From Magnetospirillum sp. ME-1 (GTDB lineage Bacteria; Pseudomonadota; Alphaproteobacteria; Rhodospirillales; Magnetospirillaceae), in NCBI RefSeq assembly GCF_002105535.1, contig NZ_CP015848.1, positions 124,001 to 188,000 on the forward strand: 64,000 bases of DNA, given 5' to 3'. The stretch's first letter is position 1, and the number at the start of each line of letters is the position of its first letter. Positions 39,199 to 48,595 of the stretch are shown piece by piece. The notes under the pieces were generated by a model. That model worked only from the letters and a program-made list of their open reading frames with translations. It ran no database searches and was not told the origin of the DNA. A program made the position numbers and the translations under genes.

Positions 39199-41670
39199 TC
39201 AACCCAGGGTTTTGCGCAGGGTGAAGATGAACGCACTGCCGCTCCCGGGGCTCGATTCCACCCGGATGCGTCCGCCATGACGCTCGACGATCTTCTTGCA
39301 GATGGCCAGCCCGATGCCGGTTCCGTCGTAGTGCTCGCGGGTGTGGAGCCGCTGGAACACCAGGAAGATGCGGTCGAAATAGGCGGGATCGATGCCGATG
39401 CCGTTGTCCCTGACCATGAAGAGCCACTCGTCCGGCCGCTCCTCGGCGGAGACGGCGACCTCGGGCGGGCGGTCGGGCGCGCGGTATTTGAGCGCGTTGC
39501 CGATCAGGTTCTGGAGCAGGCGCAGCACCTGGGAGCGGTCGGCGACGATCGTCGGCATGGGGCCGACCTCGAGCCGCCCGCCCGCCTCGGCCAGGGCGAC
39601 GCCGAGATTGCTCCGGACATCCTCCAGCACGTCGGTCATGGGGAATTCGCTGAACGCCCCGCCCAGCCGTTCCACACGGGAATATTCCAGCAGGTCGTGG
39701 ATCATGGCCTGCATCCGCTTGGCCCCGTCCACCAGGAAATCGATGAACTCGTCGGCGTCGGCGTCCAGGCGCCCGCGGTAGCGGCGCTCGATCAGCTGGG
39801 CATAGCCGGCGATCATGCGCAGCGGCTCCTGCAGGTCATGGGAGGTGACGTAGGCGAACTGCTCCAGCTCCTTGTTGGAGGCGTCGAGCCTTGCCAGCAG
39901 ATCCTGGGTGCGGGCCTCGGCCTCCTTGGCGAAGCTGACGTCCCGGCAGATGAACAGCAGGCAGTCGAGATCGTCGAGCACCACCTCCTGCACCGAGATC
40001 TGCACGTCGAAAGTGCGACCATCCTTGCGCCGCAGCCGGGTGCCGAAATCGGATACCTGGCCGTCGCGGCGGATCAGCCTCACCAGCCGGGCGCGGTCCT
40101 CGGGCTCGGCCCAGACGCCGAGATCCAGGGCCGTATGCCCCATGAATTCGTCGCGGGAATAGCCCAGCATGGCGGAAAAGGCGTCGTTCAGCTCGATGTA
40201 GCGCCCATCCTTGGTGGCTGAAATGACCATGGCGTCCGGGCTGGCCTGAAAGGCCTTGGCGAACTTCTCCTCGGACACTCTGAGGCGCCGCTCCGCCAGC
40301 TTGGCGACGGTGATGTCCTCGATGGTGCCGACCAGCCCGCCCAGCGGCCCCACCTCATCCGACAGGGCGGCGGCATGGCCGCGCACCCAGCGGATGGAGC
40401 CGTCGCCCCGCACCAGCCGCATCTCGGCCAGGAATTCGCTTTCCCCGCGCACATGGCGCCGCCACAATTCACCCACCGCCTCGCGGTCGTCGGGATGGAC
40501 CACGTCGCACCATTTGCCGCCCAGCATCTCGTCGCGCGAGCGGCCCGCCAGGTCCAGCCAGCGTTCGTTGACGTACAGACAGGTACCGTCGGCGTCGCTC
40601 TGGAACACGCCCACCGGCGAATGCTCGGTCAGCATGCGGTAACGGGCCTCGCTGGCCGCCAGGGCCTGCTGGATGCGCTGGCGCTCGGCCAGCCGGCGAT
40701 CCGAGACCACCGCCAACCCGATGGTCAGCAGCGCCAGGACCAGGGCCGCCCCGCCCTGGAACGCCAGGTCGCGGCGCCACGACTCCAAGGCGCTGGATAA
40801 GGGCATGCCGATGGCGATCACCAGCGGATGGTTCGGAAACCTCCGGAAGGCCAGCACCCGCTCGCGACCATCGGTGACCGAGGTGCCGACGAAGGCGCCC
40901 ACCGGCGCGACCGCGGCATGGCTCATCACCTGGCCACCGGCCACGGACTTGCCCCGCCATGTGTCGCTGTCGGGCAGGCGCGCCAGAATGACGCCGTCGT
41001 CGCGGATCAGGGTGGCGCGGCCGCCATCGGCGGGCAGGACGGACCGCAATTCCTCTTCGAATATCTTCGGATCGAGAGCAACCGCGACCACCCCCCGCAA
41101 GGTCCCGCCGGCGTCACGGATGGGGCGGGCGACGACGATGCTCCGGGCCGACACCACCCGGCTTTGAATCGGCGCGCTGATGGCCACCGACCGCTTGGGG
41201 TTTTCCTTCAGGATCTTGAAATACTCGCGATCACTCACGTTGGTGCCGGCCATGCCGGGCAAGGTCCCCGCGATCATCATTCCGTCGGAATCGATGAATA
41301 CGGCACTGCGGATCTCGGGAAGGAACTTCATCCGGTTGGCCAGCGAGACCAACGCGCGCCCCTCGACCACGGGCCGCCCCGCGGGCGCCTCCTCCTCCAT
41401 CTCCGACAGCAACTGGTCGATGCCGCGCAGGATGCCGGAGACGTGCTCCTCCGACACACGCGCCAGGGTCTGGATCATGTACTCGCTGTCAGCGATTTCC
41501 TTGTGATAACCGCCCACCGCCTGCCAGATGGTCAGGGCCGCCAGACAGGGAACCACCACGGCGGCCAGAAGCCGGGCCCGCCACGCACTGGCCGGGCGAT
41601 GTGCCGCCAGCGTCGCCCCGGCGCCCCCGGGCAACGTCTCAGAGCCCGAACGTGGCTGGTCCGTATTCAT
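39199..41670 (-). CDS. Membrane sensor histidine kinase (dCache-PAS-PAS-HisKA-HATPase)
   Basis: An 823-residue inner-membrane kinase. TM helices at about 33-51 and 305-323 flank a periplasmic double-Cache sensor region (about 55-290, with FIDSDGMMIAG and VARPIRDAGGTLRG). Two PAS domains follow (about 335-456 and 460-585), then HisKA with the phospho-acceptor in SHDLQEP (His611), and a complete ATPase domain: NLIGNALKY (N box, ~721), DNGIGID (~755), GTGIGLA (~783). Cache domains usually bind small organic ligands; the ligand is unknown. No response regulator is adjacent, so its partner lies elsewhere. It is divergent from the RND pump genes and co-directional with the giant gene 394 bp downstream, which invites but does not prove a regulatory link. 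Confidence 0.9.
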   Translation of the reverse strand: MNTDQPRSGSETLPGGAGATLAAHRPASAWRARLLAAVVVPCLAALTIWQAVGGYHKEIADSEYMIQTLARVSEEHVSGILRGIDQLLSEMEEEAPAGRPVVEGRALVSLANRMKFLPEIRSAVFIDSDGMMIAGTLPGMAGTNVSDREYFKILKENPKRSVAISAPIQSRVVSARSIVVARPIRDAGGTLRGVVAVALDPKIFEEELRSVLPADGGRATLIRDDGVILARLPDSDTWRGKSVAGGQVMSHAAVAPVGAFVGTSVTDGRERVLAFRRFPNHPLVIAIGMPLSSALESWRRDLAFQGGAALVLALLTIGLAVVSDRRLAERQRIQQALAASEARYRMLTEHSPVGVFQSDADGTCLYVNERWLDLAGRSRDEMLGGKWCDVVHPDDREAVGELWRRHVRGESEFLAEMRLVRGDGSIRWVRGHAAALSDEVGPLGGLVGTIEDITVAKLAERRLRVSEEKFAKAFQASPDAMVISATKDGRYIELNDAFSAMLGYSRDEFMGHTALDLGVWAEPEDRARLVRLIRRDGQVSDFGTRLRRKDGRTFDVQISVQEVVLDDLDCLLFICRDVSFAKEAEARTQDLLARLDASNKELEQFAYVTSHDLQEPLRMIAGYAQLIERRYRGRLDADADEFIDFLVDGAKRMQAMIHDLLEYSRVERLGGAFSEFPMTDVLEDVRSNLGVALAEAGGRLEVGPMPTIVADRSQVLRLLQNLIGNALKYRAPDRPPEVAVSAEERPDEWLFMVRDNGIGIDPAYFDRIFLVFQRLHTREHYDGTGIGLAICKKIVERHGGRIRVESSPGSGSAFIFTLRKTLG

Positions 41671-41713
41671 ACGGAAAGATTACATGCTGATCGTATAGTT
41701 CACAATAACCACC

Positions 41714-41729
41714 CCATGCCGGGGCATGG
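41714..41729. promoter_or_regulatory. Perfect inverted repeat (CCATGCC-GG-GGCATGG)
   Basis: Seven-base arms around a 2-base centre. It lies between two divergent starts where no gene ends, so an operator is more likely than a terminator. Confidence 0.4.
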
Positions 41730-41745
41730 CAGCGCGCATCCCTTG

Positions 41746-41775
41746 TTGACCGATGGCACCATCGCTCGCTAAAAC
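41746..41775 (+). promoter_or_regulatory. Candidate promoter of the MFP-RND operon
   Basis: TTGACC (41746-41751) is followed after 18 bases by TAAAAC (41770-41775). The -10 is only a 4/6 match. The operator-like palindrome begins at 41773 and covers the predicted start site. Confidence 0.35.
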
Positions 41776-41789
41776 CGAACCGTTCAGTT
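41773..41789. promoter_or_regulatory. TetR-type operator candidate (AACCGAAC-C-GTTCAGTT)
   Basis: Eight-base arms match at 7 of 8 positions around a single central base. Size, symmetry and placement over the predicted transcription start are typical of TetR-family repressor sites controlling RND pumps. No TetR-family gene is in the window, so the cognate regulator would be encoded elsewhere. Confidence 0.5.
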
Positions 41790-41868
41790 CAATCCGGCCG
41801 GCGGCTTGTGCCCATGGGCGGCCGTGACCATTCTTTCCACACACCTTCGCCGACACGGGACCGGATCA

Positions 41869-43020
41869 ATGGACAGTTCACCCCGCCGCTCCAAGCTTCC
41901 GCTTCCCGTCCTGCTGCTGGGCGGCCTGGCCTTGCTGGGGGTGGCGGCGGGAATCGCCTCGTTCTCGTCGTCCTCGCCCGGCCCGGCCGGGGCGCCGCCG
42001 GCGGGCGGCCCGCCGGTGACGGTGGCGCAGCCGCTGGCGCGCTCGGTCATCGACTGGAACGACTATACCGGCCAGTTCGCCGCCCAGGATTACGTGGAGG
42101 TGCGCGCCCGGGTCAGCGGCTACCTGACCGAGGTGCACTTCACCGACGGCCAGATGGTCAACAAGGGCGACCTGCTGTTCGTGATCGACCCCAGGCCGTA
42201 CGAGATCGCCCTGGCCGCGGCCCGGGCCAAGCTGGACCAAGCGTCGGGCACCAGGGAATTGGCGCGGCGCCAGCTGGCGCGGGCCAGCGAGCTCAACCGC
42301 AAGGAATTCGTCGCCGAAAGCACGCTGGACCAGCGCACCGAGGAATCCAGGGGCGCCGGCGCGTCCGCCCAGGCCGCCATGGCCGCCGTGCGCGACGCCG
42401 AGCTGAACCTGCAATTCACCCGCATCACCGCCCCCATCTCGGGGCGCATCAGTGCCAAGCAGGTCAGTGTCGGCAATCTGGTCACCGGCGGGCCCAATGT
42501 GGCCTCGCCGACCCTCCTGACCTCCATCGTGTCCCAGGACCCCATCCAGATGGGCTTCGACATGCCCGAGAACGATTTCCTGGCCCTGACCAAACGCGGC
42601 CCGCTGGTGGGCGCCGCCGTACAACTGACCATCGGCGAGGACAAGCGGGACGGCCGCATCGACTTCGTCGACAACCAGATCGACCGCGGCACCGGCACCA
42701 TCCGCATCCGCGCCCTGGTGGACAATCCGCAAGGGCGGATTCCGGTCGGGGCCTTCGCCCGGGTGCGGCTGGCGGCCTCGGAATCCTACCAGGCCCTGCT
42801 GGTCCCCGATTCGGCCGTCGCCACCGACCAGTCGCGCAAGCTGGTGATGACCGTGAAGGACGGCACCGTGACGCCCAAGGTGGTCCGCCTGGGCCCCAAG
42901 GAGGGAAGCCTGCGGGTGATCAAGGAAGGCTTGGCGCCCGAGGACGAGGTGATCATCAACGGCCTGATGCGCGCCCGGCCGGGAACCAAGGTCACCGCCC
43001 AGCCCGGCAATATCCAATAG
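41869..43020 (+). CDS. RND efflux membrane fusion protein (AcrA/MexA/HlyD family)
   Basis: A 383-residue periplasmic adaptor, counted from the ATG at 41869; an in-frame ATG at 41806 would add an unlikely charged leader. The N-terminus has a single signal-anchor helix (about 11-31) and no lipobox Cys. A lipoyl/biotinyl-like half motif (VRARVSGYLTEVHFTDGQ, about 78-95) precedes an alpha-hairpin (about 110-180), then the second lipoyl half (FTRITAPISGRIS). The beta-barrel region contains FVDNQIDRGTGTIRIRA. The protein links the inner-membrane pump to an outer-membrane channel. The pump gene starts 21 bp downstream. No outer-membrane channel follows in this operon; the NodT-type lipoprotein at 48595-49986 is a candidate partner. 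Confidence 0.92.
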   Translation: MDSSPRRSKLPLPVLLLGGLALLGVAAGIASFSSSSPGPAGAPPAGGPPVTVAQPLARSVIDWNDYTGQFAAQDYVEVRARVSGYLTEVHFTDGQMVNKGDLLFVIDPRPYEIALAAARAKLDQASGTRELARRQLARASELNRKEFVAESTLDQRTEESRGAGASAQAAMAAVRDAELNLQFTRITAPISGRISAKQVSVGNLVTGGPNVASPTLLTSIVSQDPIQMGFDMPENDFLALTKRGPLVGAAVQLTIGEDKRDGRIDFVDNQIDRGTGTIRIRALVDNPQGRIPVGAFARVRLAASESYQALLVPDSAVATDQSRKLVMTVKDGTVTPKVVRLGPKEGSLRVIKEGLAPEDEVIINGLMRARPGTKVTAQPGNIQ

Positions 43021-43041
43021 CGGGACGGGAGCCCCTTTCAA

Positions 43042-46000
43042 ATGCGCCTGTCCCACTTCTTCATCGACCGCCCCATCTTCGCCACGGTGGTGTCCGTCCT
43101 GATCACCATCATCGGGGCCATCACCTATTTCGCCCTGCCGGTGGCCCAGTACCCCGAGATCGCACCGCCCACCATCGTGGTCAGCGCGTCCTATCCCGGC
43201 GCCTCGGCCCAGGTGGTGGCCGATACCGTCGCCACGCCGCTGGAGCAGCAGATCAACGGCGTCGAGAACATGCTGTACATGAACAGCCAGTCGACGGGCG
43301 ACGGCAACCTGAAGCTGACGGTGACCTTCGCTCTGGGCACCAATCTCGACACCGCCCAGGTGCTGGTGCAGAACCGCGTCGCGGTGGCCACGGCGCGCCT
43401 GCCCGACGACGTCAAGCGCATCGGCGTGACGGTGGCCAAGAACTCGCCCGACATGCTGCTGGTGGTGCACCTGAACTCGCCCGACGGCTCGCGCGATCAG
43501 CTGTATCTGTCCAATTTCGCCTCGCTGCAGATGATCGACGTGCTGGCCCGCCTGGACGGCGTCGGCGACGTGCGCATCTTCGGCGCCCGCGACTACGCCA
43601 TGCGGGTGTGGATCGACCCGGACAAGGCGGCGGCCCGCAACCTGACCGCCGGCGAGGTGGTCAAGGCGCTGCAGGCCCAGAACGTCCAGATCGCGGCGGG
43701 CGTGCTGGACCAGCCGCCCCAGCCCCAGCAGGGCGCCTTCCAGTTCTCGGTCCAGACCATGGGCCGCCTGATGGACCCCGCCCAGTTCGGCCAGGTGATC
43801 GTCAAGGCCGATGCCCAGGGCCGGGTGGTGCGGCTGAAAGACATCGGGCGCATCGAGCTGGGCGCCCAGGACTACAGCATCAACGGCTATCTCAACGGCA
43901 AGAACGCCATTCCGGTGGGCGTGTTCCAGCGCCCCGGCTCCAACGCGCTGGCCACCGCCGAGCGGGTGGTGGCCAAGGTCGAGGAGATCTCCAAGACCTT
44001 CCCGTCCGGCGTCGCCTACACCATCGCCTACAACCCCACCCAGTTCATCGCCCAGTCGGTGAAAGAGGTGATCAGCACCATCTTCGAGGCGGTGCTGCTG
44101 GTGGTGGTGGTGGTGATCCTGTTCCTGCAGACCTGGCGGGCCTCGCTGATTCCCCTGGCCGCCATTCCGGTATCGCTGGTGGGCACCTTCGCCGTGCTGG
44201 GCGCCTTGGGCTATTCGCTCAACAACCTGTCGCTGTTCGGGCTGGTGCTGGCGGTGGGCATCGTGGTCGACGACGCCATCGTGGTGGTGGAGAACGTCGA
44301 GCGCAACATGAAGGACGGCATGAACGCCCGCTCCGCCTCGCACCAGACCATGGACGAGGTGGGCAGCGCGCTGATCTCCATCGCCCTGGTGCTGTGCGCG
44401 GTGTTCATTCCCGCCGCCTTCATCCCCGGCATCTCGGGCCAGTTCTTCCGCCAGTTCGCGGTGACCATCGCGGCGTCCACGGTGATCTCGCTGATCGTCT
44501 CGCTGACGCTGTCGCCCGCCTTGTGCGCCCTGCTGTTTCGCGGCCACGGCCCGCTGGATCACCACGACGAGACGGGCTGGAAGCGCTGGGTCGCCCTGTT
44601 CTTCGCCAAGTTCAACAGCGGCTTCGACCGCATGGCCGGCGGCTACGGCAGCCTGACCCGCTCGGTGGTGAGGAAGTCGGGCATCATGCTGGTGCTTTAT
44701 GCCGGCCTGATCGGTCTGGCGGGCTTCGAGTTCTACAAGACGCCCAAGGGCTTCATCCCGGAAATGGACCAGGGCTACCTGATCGCCGTGGTGCAACTGC
44801 CGCCCGGCGCCTCGCTGTCGCGCACCGACGAGGTGGTCCGGCGCGTCTCCACCATCATGGCCGAGACGCCCGGCGTCGGCCACACGGTGGTGATCGCCGG
44901 CCTGGACGCCTCGACCTTCACCAACGCGTCCAACGCCGCCACGGTATTCACGCCCCTGAAGCCGTTCAAGGAACGTTATGCCCAGGGGCTGTCGTCCAAC
45001 GTCATCCTGGCCGATCTGAGGAAGCGCCTGGCCTCGGTCCAGGACGCCATGATCATTCCGATCCAGCCGCCGCCGGTGCGCGGCATCGGCACGGCGGGCG
45101 GCTTCAAGATGATGCTGCAGGACAAGGGCGGGCGCGGCTCCAAGGCGCTGGAGGAGGCGGCCCAGGACATGGCCGCCGCCGCCGCCAAGGTGCCCGGCCT
45201 GTCGGGCATGTTCGCCCTGTTCAACACGCGCACCCCCAACGTCTATGCCGACATCGACCGGGTGAAGGCCCAGATGCTGGGCGTGTCGACCGAGCGCATC
45301 TCGGAAGCGCTGCAGGTCTATCTGGGCTCAGCCTTCGTCAACGAGTTCAACTATCTGGGCCGCACCTACCGCGTCACCGCCCAGGCCGATTATCCCTTCC
45401 GCAAGGACATCGAGGACATCGCCGCCATCCGGGTCAGGAACGACAAGGGCCAGATGGTGCCGCTGGGCGCCGTGGCGGAATTCCGCTTCGACACCGGCCC
45501 CTACCGCGTGCCGCGCTACAACCTGTTCCCGGCGGCCGAGGTGCAGGGCGCGGCGGCGCCGGGCTACGCCTCGGGCTACGCGCTGGAGCAGATGAAGGCC
45601 CTGGCCGCCGAGCGGCTGCCCGACGGCTTCGGCTTCGAATGGACCGAACTGGCGCTGCAGGAGCTGCTGGCCGGCAATAACGGCCTGTTCGTCTTCGCGG
45701 CGTCGGTGCTGTTCGTCTTCCTGCTGCTGGCCGCCCAGTATGAGAGCTGGTCGCTGCCGGCCGCCGTGGTGCTGATCGTGCCCATGTGCCTGCTGGCCGC
45801 CGTCACCGGCCTGATCATCCGCGGCCTGCCCATCAACATCCTGGCCCAGATCGGCTTCATCGTGCTGATCGGACTGGCGGCCAAGAACGCCATCCTGATC
45901 GTCGAATTCGCCCGGCAGGCCGAGACCGAGGGCATGGACCGCATCGAGGCCGCCGTCCACGCCGGACGCACTCGCCTGCGGCCCATCCTGATGACCTCGC

Positions 46001-46221
46001 TGGCCTTCGTGCTGGGCGTGCTGCCGCTGGTGATCGGCACCGGCGCGGGCGCCGAGATGCGCCAGAGCCTCGGCACCGCCGTGTTCTTCGGCATGCTGGG
46101 CGTCACCGGCTTCGGGCTGGTGTTCACGCCCATCTTCTATGTGGTGATCAGGAAGATGGTCGCCGGCCACCACGCCCGCGCCGCCGCCGCCCATGCGGCG
46201 GAGGAAGCGCGGGGACGGTAG
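43042..46221 (+). CDS. RND multidrug efflux transporter, HAE1 family (AcrB/MexB type)
   Basis: A 1,059-residue inner-membrane proton/drug antiporter, the usual length for the family. It opens with the canonical MRLSHFFIDRPIFATVVSV helix. The TM4 proton-relay aspartates are in GIVVDDAIVVVENV (Asp410/411), and the TM10 lysine is in GLAAKNAILIVEFAR. Two large periplasmic loops follow TM1 and TM7 (NNLSLFGLVLAVGI; FIPEMDQGYLIAVVQLPPG). It forms an operon with the preceding fusion protein. Homology alone does not settle the substrate; multidrug or solvent export is the family norm. Its stop lies 12 bp from the stop of the convergent cytochrome gene. Confidence 0.95.
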   Translation: MRLSHFFIDRPIFATVVSVLITIIGAITYFALPVAQYPEIAPPTIVVSASYPGASAQVVADTVATPLEQQINGVENMLYMNSQSTGDGNLKLTVTFALGTNLDTAQVLVQNRVAVATARLPDDVKRIGVTVAKNSPDMLLVVHLNSPDGSRDQLYLSNFASLQMIDVLARLDGVGDVRIFGARDYAMRVWIDPDKAAARNLTAGEVVKALQAQNVQIAAGVLDQPPQPQQGAFQFSVQTMGRLMDPAQFGQVIVKADAQGRVVRLKDIGRIELGAQDYSINGYLNGKNAIPVGVFQRPGSNALATAERVVAKVEEISKTFPSGVAYTIAYNPTQFIAQSVKEVISTIFEAVLLVVVVVILFLQTWRASLIPLAAIPVSLVGTFAVLGALGYSLNNLSLFGLVLAVGIVVDDAIVVVENVERNMKDGMNARSASHQTMDEVGSALISIALVLCAVFIPAAFIPGISGQFFRQFAVTIAASTVISLIVSLTLSPALCALLFRGHGPLDHHDETGWKRWVALFFAKFNSGFDRMAGGYGSLTRSVVRKSGIMLVLYAGLIGLAGFEFYKTPKGFIPEMDQGYLIAVVQLPPGASLSRTDEVVRRVSTIMAETPGVGHTVVIAGLDASTFTNASNAATVFTPLKPFKERYAQGLSSNVILADLRKRLASVQDAMIIPIQPPPVRGIGTAGGFKMMLQDKGGRGSKALEEAAQDMAAAAAKVPGLSGMFALFNTRTPNVYADIDRVKAQMLGVSTERISEALQVYLGSAFVNEFNYLGRTYRVTAQADYPFRKDIEDIAAIRVRNDKGQMVPLGAVAEFRFDTGPYRVPRYNLFPAAEVQGAAAPGYASGYALEQMKALAAERLPDGFGFEWTELALQELLAGNNGLFVFAASVLFVFLLLAAQYESWSLPAAVVLIVPMCLLAAVTGLIIRGLPINILAQIGFIVLIGLAAKNAILIVEFARQAETEGMDRIEAAVHAGRTRLRPILMTSLAFVLGVLPLVIGTGAGAEMRQSLGTAVFFGMLGVTGFGLVFTPIFYVVIRKMVAGHHARAAAAHAAEEARGR

Positions 46222-46233
46222 GCCGCCGGGACG

Positions 46234-46590
46234 CTACTTCAGCGTCTTCATGTAGGCGATCAGCGCCGCCACGTCGTCGGGGTTCTTGGTACCGGCGAAC
46301 ACCATCTTGTTGCCGGGAATGGTGTCCTTGGGATTGGCCAGATAGGCCGCCAGATTGGCGTCGTCCCAGGTCTTGCCCCAGCCGGTCATGGCCGGGGAAT
46401 ACTTGAAGCCCGCCGCCGCCGTGCCCGCCTTGGAGCCGGCCACGCCGAACAGGCTGGGCCCCACGCCGTTGGCGCCGGCCTCGACCTTGTGGCAGGCCTT
46501 GCACGGCGTGAAGGCGGCCGGCGGGTCGGCGGCCAGCGCCGTCCCGGCCAAGGTCACGAGTGCGGTAAAAGCGGCAAGCTGAAGCTTCAT
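46234..46590 (-). CDS. Periplasmic class I cytochrome c (c2/c550 type)
   Basis: A 118-residue precursor. The start at 46590 is chosen because AGGGGGAC lies just upstream and a clean signal peptide follows (cleavage after LAGTALA, residue 20). Heme attachment CKACH at residues 30-34; the likely sixth ligand is Met96 in GNKMVFAG, followed by the C-terminal helix VAALIAYMKTLK. The mature size of about 10 kDa matches soluble electron carriers. It lies 61 bp downstream of the rubredoxin reductase gene on the same strand, so it may be the last gene of that operon or separately transcribed. Its redox partner is not indicated. Confidence 0.93.
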   Translation of the reverse strand: MKLQLAAFTALVTLAGTALAADPPAAFTPCKACHKVEAGANGVGPSLFGVAGSKAGTAAAGFKYSPAMTGWGKTWDDANLAAYLANPKDTIPGNKMVFAGTKNPDDVAALIAYMKTLK

Positions 46591-46651
46591 CGGAAAAGTC
46601 CCCCTGATTGTTTGCCCATCCGCCATCCAGCAAACCATCATTTGAGATTTG

Positions 46652-47812
46652 TCACAACAGGTCTGGCATCTCCTTGGCCAGGGCCTGGCGCTCGCCGGCT
46701 CGCGCGCCCGACAGGGCGAAGCCCAGCTTGCGGCCGTCGGGGGCGACGAACAGCGCCTTGCGGTCCCGTCCCTCGCCCTCCATCACCCACTCGCCGGCGG
46801 CGCCGGGCGCGGGCGGACAGACCACCATGGGCAGGGCCGGGGTCTTGACCACCACGGGCAGCGCCGGAAGCTTCAGTTCCGTCTCGGTACCGGCCAGGGT
46901 GGCGGCCAGGGCCTTGGCCTCGGCCATCAGCGGCAGGACGAAGGGCAGCGGCCCGGCCGGCGTCTCGGCGCAGTCACCGATGGCGAAGATATCGGGGTCC
47001 GAGGTGCGCAAGGTGCGGTCCACCACGATGCCCCTCTCCACCTTGAGCCCCGCCTCGAAGGCCAGCCGGGTGCGCGGCACCAGGCCGATGGCTGACAGGG
47101 CCTGGTCGTAGGCGATCATGGTGGAATCGTCGAGCGCGGCGCGGCCCTTGTTCCAATAGGCCACCGAGCGGCCCAGATGGAAGGTGACGCCCGCGGCGGC
47201 CAGCGCCTTGGCCATCTCGTCGCCCAGCCCCTGCGGCAACAGGCGGCCCAGCGGCCAGGGCGCCGGGTCGACCACGGTGACGTGATGGCCCGACCCGGCC
47301 AGGTCGTTGGCGAATTCCGAGCCGATCAGTCCGGCGCCCACCAGCAGGACGCGGGCCCCCGGCGTCAGGGCGGCGCGCCAGGCGGCGTAATCGTCGAGAT
47401 CGTTGACGGTGCGGATGTCGGCCTCCTCGCAGCCCTCGACCCAATAGGGCCGGGGATCGGCGCCGATGGCCAGCACCAGCTTGCCGTATCCCATCTCGAA
47501 CTCCGAGCCGTCGGGACGGCGCACCACCACGGCATGGGTGTCGCGGCGGATGGCGGCGACCCGGTGGCGCACCAAAACGGTGGCGCGAAGGTCGTCCGCC
47601 ATCTGGCCGGCGCTCTTCTGCACCAGGGAGGACGGGTCCTTGCCCTGGGCGAAGGCGGCGGACAGCATGGGCTTGGAGTAGGACTCGCCACCGTCGGCGG
47701 TGATGATGGTGATGGCGGTTTCGGCGTCCAGCTTCCTCAGTTCGCGGGCCAGGGTATACCCCCCCAGCCCGCTGCCGAGAATCACCACGCCATTGCGGGC
47801 GGCGGTCTCCAT
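46652..47812 (-). CDS. NAD(P)H:rubredoxin reductase (FAD-dependent)
   Basis: A 386-residue flavoprotein counted from METAARNG. An FAD-binding Rossmann motif is at the N-terminus (GVVILGSGLGGYTL, about 8-21), a second dinucleotide-binding motif for NADH sits mid-protein (VLLVGAGLIGSEFAND), and the FAD-contacting motif DPDIFAIGDCAE lies near residue 285. A C-terminal extension is characteristic of rubredoxin reductases. It passes electrons from NADH to rubredoxin in the cytoplasm. Only four bases separate its ATG from the rubredoxin stop codon, which implies translational coupling, and the neighbours make the assignment strong. Confidence 0.92.
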   Translation of the reverse strand: METAARNGVVILGSGLGGYTLARELRKLDAETAITIITADGGESYSKPMLSAAFAQGKDPSSLVQKSAGQMADDLRATVLVRHRVAAIRRDTHAVVVRRPDGSEFEMGYGKLVLAIGADPRPYWVEGCEEADIRTVNDLDDYAAWRAALTPGARVLLVGAGLIGSEFANDLAGSGHHVTVVDPAPWPLGRLLPQGLGDEMAKALAAAGVTFHLGRSVAYWNKGRAALDDSTMIAYDQALSAIGLVPRTRLAFEAGLKVERGIVVDRTLRTSDPDIFAIGDCAETPAGPLPFVLPLMAEAKALAATLAGTETELKLPALPVVVKTPALPMVVCPPAPGAAGEWVMEGEGRDRKALFVAPDGRKLGFALSGARAGERQALAKEMPDLL

Positions 47813-47816
47813 GATA

Positions 47817-47981
47817 TCAGCCCTCCTGCACTTCGAAATCGGACTTGGACACGCCGCAATCGGGGCAGGACCAGTCGTCGGGGATATCCTCGAAGGCGGT
47901 TCCGGCGGGGATTCCATCCTCGGGGATACCGATGGCCGGGTCATAGACGAAACCACACACGACGCAGACATACTTCTTCAT
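47817..47981 (-). CDS. Rubredoxin
   Basis: A 54-residue protein that is easy to miss because of its size. It begins [16 protein letters not shown] and contains [15 protein letters not shown], so the two CxxCG knuckles that bind a single iron are at residues 6-9 and 39-42. Length and motif spacing are canonical. A strong ribosome site, GGAGGA, lies about 7 bases before the ATG. It lies 27 bp after rubrerythrin and 4 bp before rubredoxin reductase, giving the expected electron path NADH, reductase, rubredoxin, rubrerythrin. Confidence 0.97.
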   Translation of the reverse strand: MKKYVCVVCGFVYDPAIGIPEDGIPAGTAFEDIPDDWSCPDCGVSKSDFEVQEG

Positions 47982-48008
47982 GATCAATTCCTCCGGTTGA
48001 CGGGTTGC

Positions 48009-48488
<480 letters not shown>

Positions 48489-48578
48489 TGGGGTCATCTC
48501 CTTGGTGTGAACCGATGAAGAGACCCTATCGAAATGGCGCGATCGAGTGAAACGAGTTAACTTTGTTTCTGTAATCGT

Positions 48579-48595
48579 ATTTATCGATTATAAAT
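48579..48595. promoter_or_regulatory. Inverted repeat over a -10 box upstream of rubrerythrin (ATTTAT-N5-ATAAAT)
   Basis: Perfect six-base arms with a five-base centre. On the minus strand the repeat encloses TATAAT (48587-48592), about 100 bases before the rubrerythrin ATG. The plus-strand half GATTATAA matches a half-site of the PerR-type box. A repressor of the Fur/PerR family acting at this site is inferred. The element overlaps the stop codon of the upstream outer-membrane channel gene. Confidence 0.45.

Larger units (their letters stand above)
41671..41868. other. Divergent intergenic region between the kinase and the RND operon
   Basis: The 198-bp region carries regulatory signals for both genes: a perfect 7-bp-arm palindrome at 41714-41729, a candidate plus-strand promoter, and a 17-bp near-palindrome at 41773-41789. 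No open frame within it looks real. Confidence 0.6.

Noticed and set aside
41808..45680. 1,290-codon plus-strand frame and 1,001-codon minus-strand frame over the RND operon
   Set aside because: Both overlap the well-supported fusion protein and AcrB-like genes and encode Arg/Pro/Gly-rich or His/Gln-rich sequence; high GC leaves alternative frames open.
46610..46635. Stem GTTTGC/GCAAAC between the rubredoxin reductase and cytochrome genes, considered as a terminator
   Set aside because: Six-base arms, a 14-base loop and no T-tract; too weak to call.
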